Part shown: piece after piece, positions 44,595 through 55,949 of the stretch
Layout: every line of letters starts with the position of its first letter
Numbering within the stretch: the stretch's first letter is position 1
Assembly: GCA_027924645.1 (NCBI GenBank)
Contig: BSBN01000355.1
Coordinates: 434,001-498,000, forward strand
Reading direction: 5' to 3'
Length of the DNA: 64,000 nucleotides
Source of the DNA: Cunninghamia lanceolata
Lineage: Eukaryota; Streptophyta; Pinopsida; Cupressales; Cupressaceae
Notes under the pieces: generated by a model
What the model saw: only the letters and a program-made list of their open reading frames with translations
Told to the model about the DNA's origin: nothing
Database searches by the model: none
Made by a program: the position numbers and the translations under genes

Positions 44595-46347
44595 TGTTGG
44601 GATAAGTTGCCATCAACTTGCAATCCTAGCTAATTCATGTGTCTCCAAAGTTCTTGGAATGTGTTTCCCAACACATTAAGACTTTGAGAGATTAATTATT
44701 TATTAATTACAACACTTTGACTTTTGCATATATGTTCTAAATAGATAATATCAAACTTGGGTGCCCACTTTGAGATGGGAGCTATGAAGACCTTGTTGAC
44801 TTCTCCTGAGTCTTAAGATAGAGTTTGATAACTCCTTGTCAATGGGAGTTTGACTTGGGTTCTATTTTTTAGACTTGGAGTTGTGGTTTTTTATGTACAT
44901 GAGTGGATATTGTTGAGACACATTCTATGGATATAATGTTGGATTTAACTATAGTATTAGAAATGCATGAGGTGGATATTGCTTGCATGGACGTGCATCT
45001 TGTTTCACGTTGATGCATGTTGTTCATATTGACTTGCATTTTGTTGCATGTCACTTGCATGTGCTTGCATATTGTTGCATGTCACTACTATAGACTTGAA
45101 TGACCTTCCATGTTGTTGCATGTCACTTGCATGTGCTTGCATGTTGTTGCATGTCACTACTATGTCACTTGCATGTGCTTGCATGTTGTTGCATGTCACT
45201 TGCATGTGCTTGCATGTTATTGCATGTCACTTGCATGTGCTTGCATGTTGTTGCATGTCATTCCTATGGACTAGCATGACCTTGCATGTTCTTTACATGT
45301 CAGTTATATGACCTTGCATGTAGTTGCATGTCATTTTTGTGAGATTATTTGAAGAACACCCCAACTCCAGAAACTTGCAGGATGGTACATCTCAATGATT
45401 CAGGAAATGGGTATCAATTGCATGTTGTTGAAAATGCTTGCATGTCAGTTTTAAGATATTACTTGCAAGACACTCCAACTCCTAAAAATTGTAGGATGGT
45501 ACTTCTCATAATTTCAGGTAATGGGTATCAGTTGCATGTTGGATTAGGTGTTTGCATGTCAGTTGCATGTATAAAACAAGATATTTTAGAATAACCTTGG
45601 GGGCATCAATCTTGCATGTTGTTTGCATGATTTTGATGTGTATTTGATCACTTCAATTAACAGAAACTCATTGGGCAAGTATGGACGCCCAAATAGAGGA
45701 GTTTCCAATGTTGCTTTTACTTGGTGATAAGTTTGATGATTGGAAAGCTATTTTTAGCCAACTTGGGCGCCCACATCTTGGAGGATCAATTAACTCAGTT
45801 TTTAGACTATGTTTGAATTTAGTTTTCTCAATTTAAGTGAACTTGATTTTTGCATGAGCTTTGGAAGCTATGTTTTCAAATGTAATTGATTATATTTTGA
45901 GTTTCAAGTTCTTGTTAAGAAGTGCTTGAATTAAAAGAAGGTTCTTGAATTAAAAAGAAGTTCTTGAAAAAAAGGAAGTGTTTTTTTTTAATTGACAACC
46001 CCAAATATTTTCCAAAGAGTTGATTTGAGGAAAAAAGACTTAGAGAAAAAAAGAAAGAAGCTTTTGAAGTGCATCAAGGACTTAGACAAATTTCAAGTAT
46101 TAAATGTAATCATTTCAAAGAAGATTTAATACAAGCAGGAAATATCTTTGGGTGTGGAGTTTTTTCCCGAAAGGGTTTCTCCACGTAAATACTATGCAAG
46201 TTCTTCTCTTCTCTTCTTCTTCTCTTCTATATTGAATTGAATGTGCAAATCAATTGTTGAGTAAATTGTTACAAGTTAATCTTTATTTCAGCTTTGCTAC
46301 ACAAAATTTTAAAGTTCATAGTAGTAGTTGTACCTTCGGTTTCAACA
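44595..46347 (+). repeat. 5' LTR of element 3
   Basis: 1753 bp, TGTTGGGATAAGTTG...TTTCAACA. It is alignable with the 3' LTR throughout. It contains the TGCATG array (44970-45332) in its U3 part, and a GTTTTTTCCCGAAAGGG region near 46160 typical of copia R-U5. Confidence 0.93.
44970..45332. repeat. TGCATG (RY-core) array in the 5' LTR of element 3
   Basis: A 31-bp unit (GCATGTCACTTGCATGTGCT then TGCATGTTGTT) repeated irregularly. By hand I count about 22 TGCATG cores in 360 bp. TGCATG is the complement of CATGCA, the RY element bound by plant B3-domain factors. Confidence 0.85.
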
Positions 46348-46365
46348 TTTGTTATTAGAGCTAAT
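46348..46365 (+). other. Primer-binding site of element 3
   Basis: TTTGTTATTAGAGCTAAT follows the LTR. It is a mutated form of the copia TTTGGTATCAGAGC initiator-Met site. Confidence 0.7.
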
Positions 46366-46478
46366 GTTTGTGGAAAGTGAGGGACACCTTTCTCTCAAAT
46401 TTTTGAAGGTTTTTTGGCTGCAGTGGGAGCTTTGTTTTTTGTAGGTTTTGCAAATCTATGAAAAAGATTGTATACAAT

Positions 46479-47300
46479 GGGTTCTACCTCTTGTATGGAT
46501 GTTGTGAAATTCAATGGATCAGGCTAGGAGATGTGGAAATTAAAAATGGAAGATCTCTTGGAAGAAAGAGAACAATGGGTTGCTGTTGAAAATGAAAAAA
46601 ATCACTCTACAACTATGAAAGATGAAGATTGGTTGAAACTTGATAAAAAAATAGGAGGAATAATAAGGTTGTGCCTTGCAGATGTTGTCCTCTTGAAATG
46701 TTTCTACTGAAGCTACTGCATACAATCTATGGAAGAGGATAGGTGATATTTATCAAACCAAAAGTTTAACTAACAAGTTATATCACAAAAGATAGTTGTA
46801 TTCATTGAAAATGAAGAATGGAGATTCTGTTGCAAACCATTTGAATGCATTTAATTGGATTTTAAGTCAACTTGCATCTGTAGGTATTAAGCTTGAGGAA
46901 GATGATAAATGGATCTATTATGTTCCTTACCAGAATCTTGGGAAAATCCAATTGTTGCTATCAGTGGTGGTGGTACAGATCCAAAGATGGATAGTCTCAT
47001 TGCTACACTTATTTCAAAAGAAATGAGAAGAAAATCCAAAAATGGTGGATCCCAAGATGCTTTACATGTAAGGGGCAGGACAAAGGAAAAGACACCCAAC
47101 TGCGATAAGAAGAAGGGTAAGTCTAAATGCCATTCTAAAACCCCATCTAGTAAGAGCAAGGTAAAATGTTGGAACTGTGGAGAATGGGGACATGTGAAGA
47201 AAGATTGTAAGAGAAAGAAAAATAGCTCAGATTCTTCCACTGAAAAATCCTCGGAGGATGGTGACAATGATGCATTAATTATTTTAGCTAACATAGTAAG
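46479..47300 (+). pseudogene. Gag of element 3
   Basis: ATG at 46479, then MDVVKFNGSG and MWKLKMEDLLEER (the usual copia gag opening F-x-G-x-N/Y-x-x-W). ATAYNLWKRIGDIYQTKSL, LYSLKMKNGDSVANHLNAFN and LPESWENPIVAISGG follow, then the knuckle CWNCGEWGHVKKDC at 47167-47210. Stops (TAG 46525, TGA near 46708) and two frameshifts disrupt it. The family forms the particle and binds RNA. Confidence 0.88.
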
Positions 47301-47550
47301 TAATGATGCTTGGCTTATTGATTTAGGTTGCTCCTTCCAGATGACTCCAAACAAGGAGTGGTTCACAAAATATTCAGAATATGATGGAGGGGAAGTTTTC
47401 CTTAGTGACAATAGTACAAAATAGATAATTGACAAGGGAAAGGTAAAGTTGTTTTTTAGTGATGGAAGGGTTAAAACCCTTCATGATGTTTTGTAAATTC
47501 TAGGATTATCAAGAAACTTACTTTTTGTATCAAAGTTAAATGATTCTGGA
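47301..47550 (+). pseudogene. Protease of element 3, active-site Ser lost
   Basis: AWLIDLGCSFQMTPNKEWF: copia proteases have D-S-G-C/A-S-x-H-M-T. Here the second position is Leu (codon TTA at 47323-47325; TCA in the family would need one C-to-T change). LSRNLLFVSKLNDSGMNVTF near 47505-47560 is the C-terminal part. In-frame stops occur near 47422 and 47494. Confidence 0.85.
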
Positions 47551-48507
47551 ATGAATGTGACATTTGATAAGTCTGGTTATAGGTTGGTAAGAGGGAATTG
47601 GGTGGTTGCTAAAGGATCTCATATGGGAAACTTGTTTAGATTAAATACATCTACTTTGAATAATTTAGCCAATGTAACATATGCTAAAAACACTTGTATG
47701 TTGCGACACCATAGATTGGGTCACATCAGTGAAAAAGGTCTTATGACCATTATTAATAAAAAATTGGTCGACAGTATTTCAGATTATTCTGTTTGCAAAA
47801 ATTATTTCTGTGAGCATTGTGTGTTTGGAAAACAAAGTAGATCTTCATTTCCTAGTGGAAAAAATAATTTAAAGAGTTTATTAGAGATTATACATTCGGA
47901 TGTTTTTGGACCTGCGGATGTTGAATATTTTGCAAAATCTCGATATTATGTCACATTCATTGATGATGAATCAAGATACACTCAGATTTATTTTATGAAT
48001 GCAAAATCTGAAGTTTTCACTAAGTTTAAAGAATTTAAGGCCTTAGTTGAGAAGCAAACATATTGTAAAATAAAGGTGTTGAGATCAAATAATGGTGGTG
48101 AATATTGTTCAAAGGAATTTGATGAATTTTATAAGCATGCAGGTATTGTGAGACAGAAAACAACACCTTATACACCTCAACAAAATGGCGTAGCAAAAAG
48201 AATGAACCAAACCTTAATGAAAAGAGCTAGAAGCATGTTAACCACTTCTATGCTAGATCAGTGTTTTTGGGCTGAGGTTGTAAGTACTTCTTGTTATTTA
48301 GTTAATAGATCTCCCTACTTTATTCTTGAAGATAAGACTCCTTATGAAATATGGTTAAAAAGAAAACCTTTTGTTTCACATTTAAGGATATTTGGTTGTG
48401 AGGCTTTTGTTCATGTGCCTAAAGAGAAAAGAACTAAACTAGATCCAAAAGCTCAAAAATGCATCTTTGTAGGTTATGGTGAGAATGAAAAAGGTTACAA
48501 ACTCTAG
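47551..48507 (+). pseudogene. Integrase of element 3, two catalytic residues replaced
   Basis: 318 open residues. Zinc-binding HHRLGHISEKGL and CEHCVFGKQSR, then IHSDVFGP (first Asp kept). LRSNNGGEY follows, where the family has D-N-G-G-E (second Asp now Asn), then TPQQNGVAKRMNQTL, where the family has A-E-R (catalytic Glu now Lys). The domain continues to KAQKCIFVGYGENEKGYKL. Both changes are G-to-A at the first codon position (AAT, AAA). Copia order IN before RT is kept. Confidence 0.93.
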
Positions 48508-49850
48508 AACCCTCTAACCAAGAAAATGATTTTATCAAGAGATGTTATTTTTAGAGAGTTTAGAGCTTATGAAGGTGAGGAACAACCAAAGGAACAAGAA
48601 AAAGGAAAAATAATGCATTTTGAAACAATTACAAATAAGCAAGAAGATGCACATGTTGAAGAACAACTAGATGGGTTTGGGAATGGAGAAGAAGAAGAGA
48701 GTTCAGGAAGTTCAGATAATGATGTTCAGGATGAGCATATAGAGGAACATAAAGAGCCTCTTACTCCTACTGTAAGAAAATCCACAAGGCAATGGAATCC
48801 AATTGATAGGTATAGCCCTCCTGATTTTCATTGTATATTTTCTTTATTGTTTACTGATGATGAACCTAGATCTTTGAAGGAGGCTCTTTCTTCAGAAGAA
48901 AGTGAGTCTTGGTTGCAAGCTATGCATGAGGAAATGAATTCTTTGGACACTTGTGACACTTGGGATCTTGTACATTTTCACAAAGGAAGAAAGTCCATTA
49001 GTTGTAAGTTGATTTAAAAAAGAAAATTGGTGCAGATGGTAATCTAGAAAGGTACAAGGCTAGATTGGTAGCCAAGGGCTACTCCTAGAGAGAGGGTGTT
49101 GATTTTAATAAAATTTTCTCTCTAGTTGCTAAATTAACTTCTATTAGATTCCTTTTATCTATTGCTGCAAATTTTGATTATGAGATAGACCAAATGGATG
49201 TTAAAACTACTTTCTTGCATGGGGATCTTGAAGAGGAGATTTATATGAGGCAACCTGATGGTTTTGTTGTTAAAGGGAAGGAAGACTTGGTTTGCAAATT
49301 GAAAAGATCTTTCTATGGTTTGAAACAGTCACCTAGAATGTGGTATCAGAAGTTTGATGCTTTTGCATTAAAAGTTGATTTTGTTAGAAGTGAAGAAGAT
49401 CATTGTGTTTATCTTAAGATTATTGATGATCAGATTCTAACCATTGTCTTTTATGTTGATGACATGTTGTTTATTGGGAACATCAAGGAAATGATTTGAG
49501 AGCTTAAAATTCAGCTTTGTAAATCTTTTGATATGAAGGACTTAGGGGTTGGAAGATACTTTCTTGGAATGGAGATCAACAGGGATCATGTTCATAGAAA
49601 ACTATGGTTAAGTCAGAGTAAGTATGTTGATACAATTTTGCAAAGATTTAATATGCATGATTGCAAACCAGTTAGCATGTCTAATGTTCCTTATGCTAGT
49701 GTTGTTGGTAGTTTAATGTATGCAATGGTTTGCACTAGACCAGATATTGTACAAGCAATGGGAGTTTTAAGCAGGTTTATGTCTAACCCTGGTAAAGAAC
49801 ATTGGAATCATGTTAATAAGAGGGTGTTTAGATATTTGTGAGGAACTTCT
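48508..49850 (+). pseudogene. Reverse transcriptase of element 3
   Basis: Acidic spacer, then SWLQAMHEEMNSLDTCDTWD at the RT start. After a frameshift near 49018: RYKARLVAKGYS, MDVKTTFLHGDLEEEIYM, LKRSFYGLKQSPRMWYQKFD, FYVDDMLFIGN (catalytic YVDD intact), FDMKDLGVGRYFLGMEI, SLMYAMVCTRPDIVQAMGVL. Stops at 49086 (TAG), 49497 (TGA) and 49839 (TGA). RT motifs are better kept than those of PR and IN. Confidence 0.93.
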
Positions 49851-50416
49851 AATTATTGTTTAGTTTATCATGCTATTGATAGTGTTGACAAATCATTGGA
49901 CATATAGGGTTTTGTTGATTCTGATTGGGCAGGTGACTTGGATAGTCAAAGGTCCACAAGTAGCTATGTGTTTACTCTGTTTGGAACTACAGTAAGTTGG
50001 ATGAGTAAGAGGCAACCTATGGTTGCTTTATCTACTATAGAAGCACAGTATATGGCTGCTACACATGCCTCCAAATAGGTAGTTTGGTTAAAGAGACTTG
50101 GCAAAGGTATTGGTTTTGATTGTAAGATAGTAAGACTTAATTGTGATAGTCAGAGTGCTATTTGTTTAGCCAAAAATCCTATGTATCATACTCTTACTAA
50201 GCATGTTGATATTTAGTATCACTTTGTGTAAGAAATGGTTGAGAATGGTAAGGTTTTGATTGAAAAGGTTTGACACTTTGGTTAATGTTGTAGATTACCT
50301 TACGAAGCCAGTTACTACAGATAAGTTCCCTTGGTGCAAGAAGGCCATTGGCCTTGATCACTGTACTTAATTTAGTGTTTGAATTATTCATTTAGCATTA
50401 TTGCAATGTATAATGT
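49851..50416 (+). pseudogene. RNase H of element 3
   Basis: [40 protein letters not shown] then [28 protein letters not shown] and TKHVDI then a TAG, all standard copia RNase H motifs with the acidic residues visible. In-frame TAGs at several places (including after KSLDI and ATHASK). The frame ends at about 50272. Confidence 0.9.
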
Positions 50417-50428
50417 CAAGTGGGAGAA
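50417..50428 (+). other. Polypurine tract of element 3
   Basis: CAAGTGGGAGAA immediately before TGTTGGGATAAG of the 3' LTR, the standard copia PPT. Confidence 0.9.
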
Positions 50429-52188
50429 TGTTGGGATAAGTTGCCTTTAACTTGCAATCCTAACCAGTTCATGTGTCTCCAAAGTTCTTGGAATGTGTTC
50501 CCCAATACATTAAGATTTTGAGAGATTAATTATTTATTAATTACAACACTTTGACTTTTGCATATATGTTCTAAATGGATAGTATCAAACTTATGTGCCC
50601 ACTTTGAGATGGGAGCCATGAAGACCTTGTTGACTTCTCCTAAGTCTTAAGATAGAGTTTGATAACTCCTAGTCAGTGGGAGTTTGACTTGGGTCTTATT
50701 TTTAAACTTGGAGTTGTGCTTTTTTATGTACATGATTGTATATTATTGAGACACCTTGCATGGATATAATGTTGGAGTTAACTATAGTATTAGAAATGCA
50801 TGAAGTGGATTTGCTTGCATGGAATTGCACGTTGTTGCATGTTTATGCATATTGTTCATATTGACTTGCATGTTGTTGCATGTCACTTGTATGTGCTTGC
50901 ATGTTGTTGCATGTCACTTGCATGTGCTTGCATGTTGTTGCATGTCACTCCTATGGACTTGAATGACCTTGCATGTTGTTGCATGTCACATGCATGTTGT
51001 TGCATATACTTGCATGTTGTTGCATGTGCTTGCATGTTGTTGCATGTGCTTGCATGTTGTTGCATGTGTTTGCATGTGCTTGCATTTTGTTGCATGTCAT
51101 TCCTATGGACTTGTATTACCTTGCATGTTCTTGCATGTCAGTTATATGACCTTGCATGTAGTGGAATGTCATTTTTGTGAGATTACTTACAGAACACTCC
51201 AACTCCAAGAACTTGTAGGATGGTATATCTTAGTGATTCAGGAAATGAGTATCAGTTGCATGTTATTGAAAATGTTTGCATGTCAGTTTTAAGATATTAC
51301 TTGCAGGACACTCCAACTCCTGAAAGTTGCAGCATGGTACTTCTCATAATTTCAGGTACTGGATATCAGTTGCATGTTGGATCTGGTGTTTGCATGTCAC
51401 TTGCATGTATAGAACAAGATATTTTAAAATAACCTTGGGGGCATCAATCTTGCATATTGTTTGCATGATTTTGATGTGTATTTGATCACTTCAATTAACA
51501 GAAACTCATTGGGCAAGTATGGACACCCAAATAGAGGAATTTCCAATGTTGTTTTTATTTGGTGATAAGTTTGATGATGCGAAAGCTATTTTTAGCCAAC
51601 TTGGGCACTTACATCTTGGAGGATCAGTTAACTTAGTGTTTGGACTATGTTTGAGTACAATCTTCTCAATTTAAGTGAACTTGATTTTTTCATGAGCTTT
51701 GGAAGCTATGTTATCATATGTAATTGATTATATTTTGAGTTTCAAGTTCTTGTTAAGAAGTGCTTGAATTAAAAGAGGGTTCTTGAATTAAAAAGAAGTT
51801 CTTGAAAAAAAGGAAGTGCTTTTTTTTTAAATTGACAACCCCATACATTTTCAAGAGAGTTGATTTGAGGAAAAAAGACTTAGAGAAAAAAATGCAAGAA
51901 GTTTTTGAAGTGCATCAAGGACTTAGAGAAATTTCAAGTATTAAATGTAATCCTTTCAAAGAAAATTTAATACAAGCAGGAAATATCTTTGGGTGTGGAG
52001 TTTTTTCCCAAAAGGGTTTCTCCACATAAATACTGTGCAAGTTCTTCTCTTCTCTTCTTCTTCTCTTCTATATTGAATTGAATTTGCAAATCAATTGTTG
52101 AGTAAATTGTTACAAGTTAATCTTTATTTCAGCTTTACTACACAAAATTTTAAAGTTCATAGCAGCAGTTCTACCTTCATTTTCAACA
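50429..52188 (+). repeat. 3' LTR of element 3
   Basis: 1760 bp, matching the 5' LTR end to end with scattered substitutions and small indels. Its TGCATG array lies at 50795-51180 and has changed in copy number and spacing relative to the 5' LTR. It ends TTTTCAACA, followed by the GAAAC duplication (52189-52193). Confidence 0.93.
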
Positions 52189-52193
52189 GAAAC
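52189..52193. repeat. Target-site duplication GAAAC of element 3 (right)
   Basis: Equals 44590-44594. Confidence 0.93.
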
Positions 52194-54234
52194 TAGATAA
52201 ACTTGTATGTCAAAATGGGGATCTTGGAACTATTGCACTGTCACAGAGAAATACTATCAAACTAGAAGCTAATATTGGAAAGCTTGTAGAATGTGATCTA
52301 TTGAACTTCAAGAGCTATAATCCTAGATTTAGGTAGTCGTGACATGTCTCTTAGTTTCCTCAGAACCACAGAACAAAATATGCACTTGCGGAGGAATATA
52401 GACCCTATTACTTTGTACTATACACATTTCATGTATTACCTCTGTTCATCCAGACTTAGACATTTTCTCCAAATGACTTCCAGAGGAAGTCATGACTTAA
52501 ACACTAGAGTATATCATCATTAAATAGATATGAGTCATCATACATGAAATGCATTTATAGGTCTTCATCTATGGAGGCATACTGATTCACTTTCTATCCC
52601 TTACTCTAAACAGTGTCCATACTTAGTCATTTTGGCCTTCCAGACTTGAATACTTTTGTGCTTTGTTGCCAATCCAAGTTGGTCTTCCGAAATGATATCT
52701 TCTTGTCATACTGATGTACCCTCTTTACCTTATTGACATCAATGATAACACTCAATTATTTAACATAGTAGTGTCTCTTACCAACATTCACCTGGTGATT
52801 GAGATGCTTCTGAAAGCAAATGAAGCTCTTTAGGCACCTAGGCTACTTTCACCAATAGATTTAATCAGTAGAGTCACCATGGTGTTGGAGAGACTACCCT
52901 AAAAGGCAAAATACAAAAAAGAGCACACCAAAACTCTTTAATGGATGATAAGGATCATAAAACTAGTTCAAGCATGCCAGAAACTGTTGTCACTTGGATT
53001 TGGACCCTATGTTGAAGCGCCTTTGCTGAAATAATCCCATGAAACATGGGAGTGATTTCTAATTGTTAGACCCTGCAAAGGAAATGAAACCTCCATAGAA
53101 GTTTGGTTGCTCTTTCTGAATATGAGATTCAGGGTAAACTAGGACTAAACCTAGTCTAACACCACTAGGAAAAGGAGAAGGAGAAACTAAAAGGGAAAGG
53201 AGATACACTAGGTTAGAATGTTTGACTCATAGATCAACCATTTATGCATAGAAAAATATCAAACAATAGATAAGCATACACAACTCATAAACCACCTACA
53301 AAGGTAAACGAAACTGATAGAAATCCAAAAGGAAAGGAGATTCACAAATGAAGATTCAAGCAGAAGTACTACATAGTGCGGAAAATTTGTATGAAAAGGT
53401 AAAAATTTCTTGTTTATTATCAAGGAGACAAGGGTTTATCTTCAATACAAGATGTGGTTTTCCAGACCAAAAGCCAATAATAATACATCTTATTTTCATG
53501 TATATATAGCATTTTACATTTAACCTAAGTCATCCACTACAATAAATTCACCCCATGGGCCTGTTAGAAGATATTTCTATAAAGGGAATGTCTGTGTACA
53601 TTTGTTTTGTTTGACATAAATGCAGAAAATATCCTAAGAAGTAGCTGAGAAATATTTGTTGTATTGAAGACTGGTAGCTAACTCATCCATCTATATAAAG
53701 AAATGCATTCATGGCGGAGAGGAGAAGATAGGCATGTCAAAATATATATTCTTGCCAAAAGTTCTTGTGAAAAGCTTCTACAACACTTTAAAATATTTTA
53801 ATTTAAGATATTTAAAGCTTTACATTATATTAAAAGCTTTATTTTCACTAATTTTTACTTTACTTCAAATTTTGACTTTTATTTTGCCTTATCACTAAAA
53901 TCTCTTCTTCATGAACTTGGCTTATCTCAGTCTTCTCTTCTTTCTCCCTTGTTGGCAAAATTTTACTTTCGCAAACTAGGGTTGTTTCTTCCTTTGTCAG
54001 TAATTTCTTGCTTTTGCAAACTACTTGTTTCTCCCTTCATTCCTCTCTCTTCTCTTTATTCGATGATTTTCTAATTTCACAAACTTGACCCTTTTCTCTC
54101 TTATCTACCTTTGTCTCATCTTCCTTTGTTAGTGATTTCGACAATCGGCGAACCAGTTGGTCTGCAAACTTTTCAGTTTGCAAACTTGACATTTTGCTGA
54201 AAAATGCCTCTTTTTCCTATTTTTACTTTACCTT
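52194..54234. other. Non-coding DNA flanking element 3
   Basis: The first 145 bp (to a TAG near 52337) keep an open plus frame (LDKLVCQNGDLGTIALSQRN and so on) that starts in the left flank at ATG 44588, so element 3 may have landed in a short coding-like stretch of unknown nature. The rest shows no gene. 53800-54180 is a CT-rich tract with repeated TCTTCTCTTCTTTCTC-like words. Confidence 0.5.
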
Positions 54235-54750
54235 AGAATATTTCAAGAAACTGTTGGAGGTCAGGCCTTGGGCCTTTAGCCTTACACCTTCCAAAAGAAA
54301 AGGAAGAATTAGAGAACCCTGCTTTGCGAGATTGACAACACTTAAAAAAATATATGAGTTTGGTAGACTTCAAGCCGCAGGCCTTCCACCTTCAATATTC
54401 TACAAGAAAAGGAAAAGGTGAAACCCTCAACCTCCATTTCCGTAGGGACTTATCTGATTAAAAATGGTTTAGTAGAAGTCAGGTTTTAGGCCTTCCATCT
54501 TCTGCCTTCCAAAAGGAAGGAGGAAGAAGGAATCCCCGTTGGACGAAATCCAAAACACTTAGACAAATTTCTAGAAGGAAAGAAGTGGAGCTTAGAACTC
54601 GGCACATCCTCCTACCACCTTTCGTAAAACAAGAAGGAAGACAAAAACTCTGACCTTCAGCACCTAAGGTACTTAGGCAAACTATAAAGAAACAAAATGG
54701 AGTTTGGAACCAACAAGGAGGACATGATCAAGAGGGTAAGACTGAACTCT
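54235..54750. repeat. Degenerate ~115-bp tandem repeat, four copies
   Basis: Each copy has AGGCCTT-x-CCACCTTC, then an AAAGGAAGAAG run, then ACACTTAGACAAAT-like sequence and GGAGTTTGG. Copies start near 54250, 54365, 54478 and 54595. It abuts the 3' end of the LINE. Confidence 0.6.
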
Positions 54751-55099
54751 GAAACTCCAAAAAGACTAAAAACATGAGGAACACTTATGATTTTTTGGAC
54801 TTATTCATTTTAGGGGGTTTTCCTTGCATTTCAAAAAGGAAAAACACTTAGAGATTTGATAGATTTTTGGCTATTTGGATGAAGGGAAAAATAGGACAAC
54901 ACTTTCCAACCAAAGTTGCCAAAGGATGCATGAGGGACCAATATCCCAAGCTACCTAAAGAAAGAAGGCCTTTGCTAGGGGTCTCCCCATACATCTCCAA
55001 AACTTGACCAAAGAGGAAACATGAACACAAGCTTGCTTCCAAGCCCCCCACCAAGAGTGTCCAATCTCTATAGAAAAGGGACATTGAAAAAACAAATGA

Positions 55100-55426
55100 C
55101 GAGAGTATACCTCACTATTGTCGTAGAGGACACAAATAGATTGACCCTAAAATACTCTATTTTGCAAGTTTTAGGGTGAGGCACCTATTACAAACAACCA
55201 ACCAAACGAAAAAACTACATTTAGGCCAAGCAAATTTGTTCCACATTCTTCCACTAGAAAACACCAATCCCCCATATTTTTGTCGATCCAACTCCCAATA
55301 TCCTGAGACAACTGAATACAATCCCTTAGGATTAGGGCTCCAAGCAAGTGCATCACTCCCCATCAAAGAACTACAAAAATCTGAGCTAACTCTTCTCAAT
55401 CCTCCACCAAGCCCCCCAATAGCCAC
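55100..55426 (-). pseudogene. LINE zf-RVT (C-terminal zinc-binding) domain
   Basis: ALAWSPNPKGLYSVVSGYWE, then RMWNKFAWPKCSFFVWLVVC and NRCLTLKLAK, the usual W-x-W/K-F-x-W-x-K...R-x-L-T block. Downstream HLFFQCPF and similar pieces continue to about 55060. Confidence 0.85.
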
Positions 55427-55949
55427 TCATGGGGGTCCTTCCATCTAAACACCTCAACTTAACCCAAGTGCTGAGAAAAATTGAAGTCCTCAACCTAACT
55501 CCAACCAGCTTTGAAATAAAACTATTGCAGAGGGATTGTAGGTACAGTTACATGGACAAGATTGGTGGGCAACCATCCCATGAATCAAACTAGAAAAGAG
55601 CCTTAGATCTCCTATTAAATATCTAGAACAACCCCTACTTAATATATTGGCACCCCTTTTAAGAGTGTCCCAGATCATAGAACCCTTACCTAAGAGGCAA
55701 GTCCTTGGAACATCTTCATTCGACACCCCTCTTAGGTACTTAGTAGTGAGGATTTTGGCCTAAGCTTGATCCTGGTTAGTGCACCACCTCCAATAGAGCT
55801 TGGATGCTAAGGCTTGACCATTAAAACTAGCATGTCGGAGGCCAAGACCACCCTCTTGCTTTGACCTAGAAATAGATTCCTACTTAAGCAGATTCCACTT
55901 AATTGATTCCAGATTACCAGTCCACAAGAATTGTCTGGACAGAGCATCA

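Larger units (their letters stand above)
44595..52188 (+). mobile_element. Element 3: Ty1/copia retrotransposon, 7.6 kb
   Basis: Two LTRs (44595-46347, 50429-52188), GAAAC duplications, a Met-type PBS, gag with zinc knuckle, PR, IN, RT and RNase H in copia order on the plus strand, and a PPT. The element is full-length but carries stops, frameshifts and active-site changes in PR and IN, so it is defective. Confidence 0.95.

Noticed and set aside
45048..45311. Cys/His/Leu-rich ORFs resembling zinc-finger repeats, also at 50800-51180
   Set aside because: They are translations of the TGCATG array in the copia LTRs.
46887..47435. 182-codon minus-strand ORF
   Set aside because: Antisense shadow of the gag-protease region of element 3, which has unmistakable copia motifs.
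44990..51180. CRISPR-like spacing of short repeats
   Set aside because: The repeats are far too short and continuous, with no spacers or cas genes, and the DNA is plant nuclear with LTR context.
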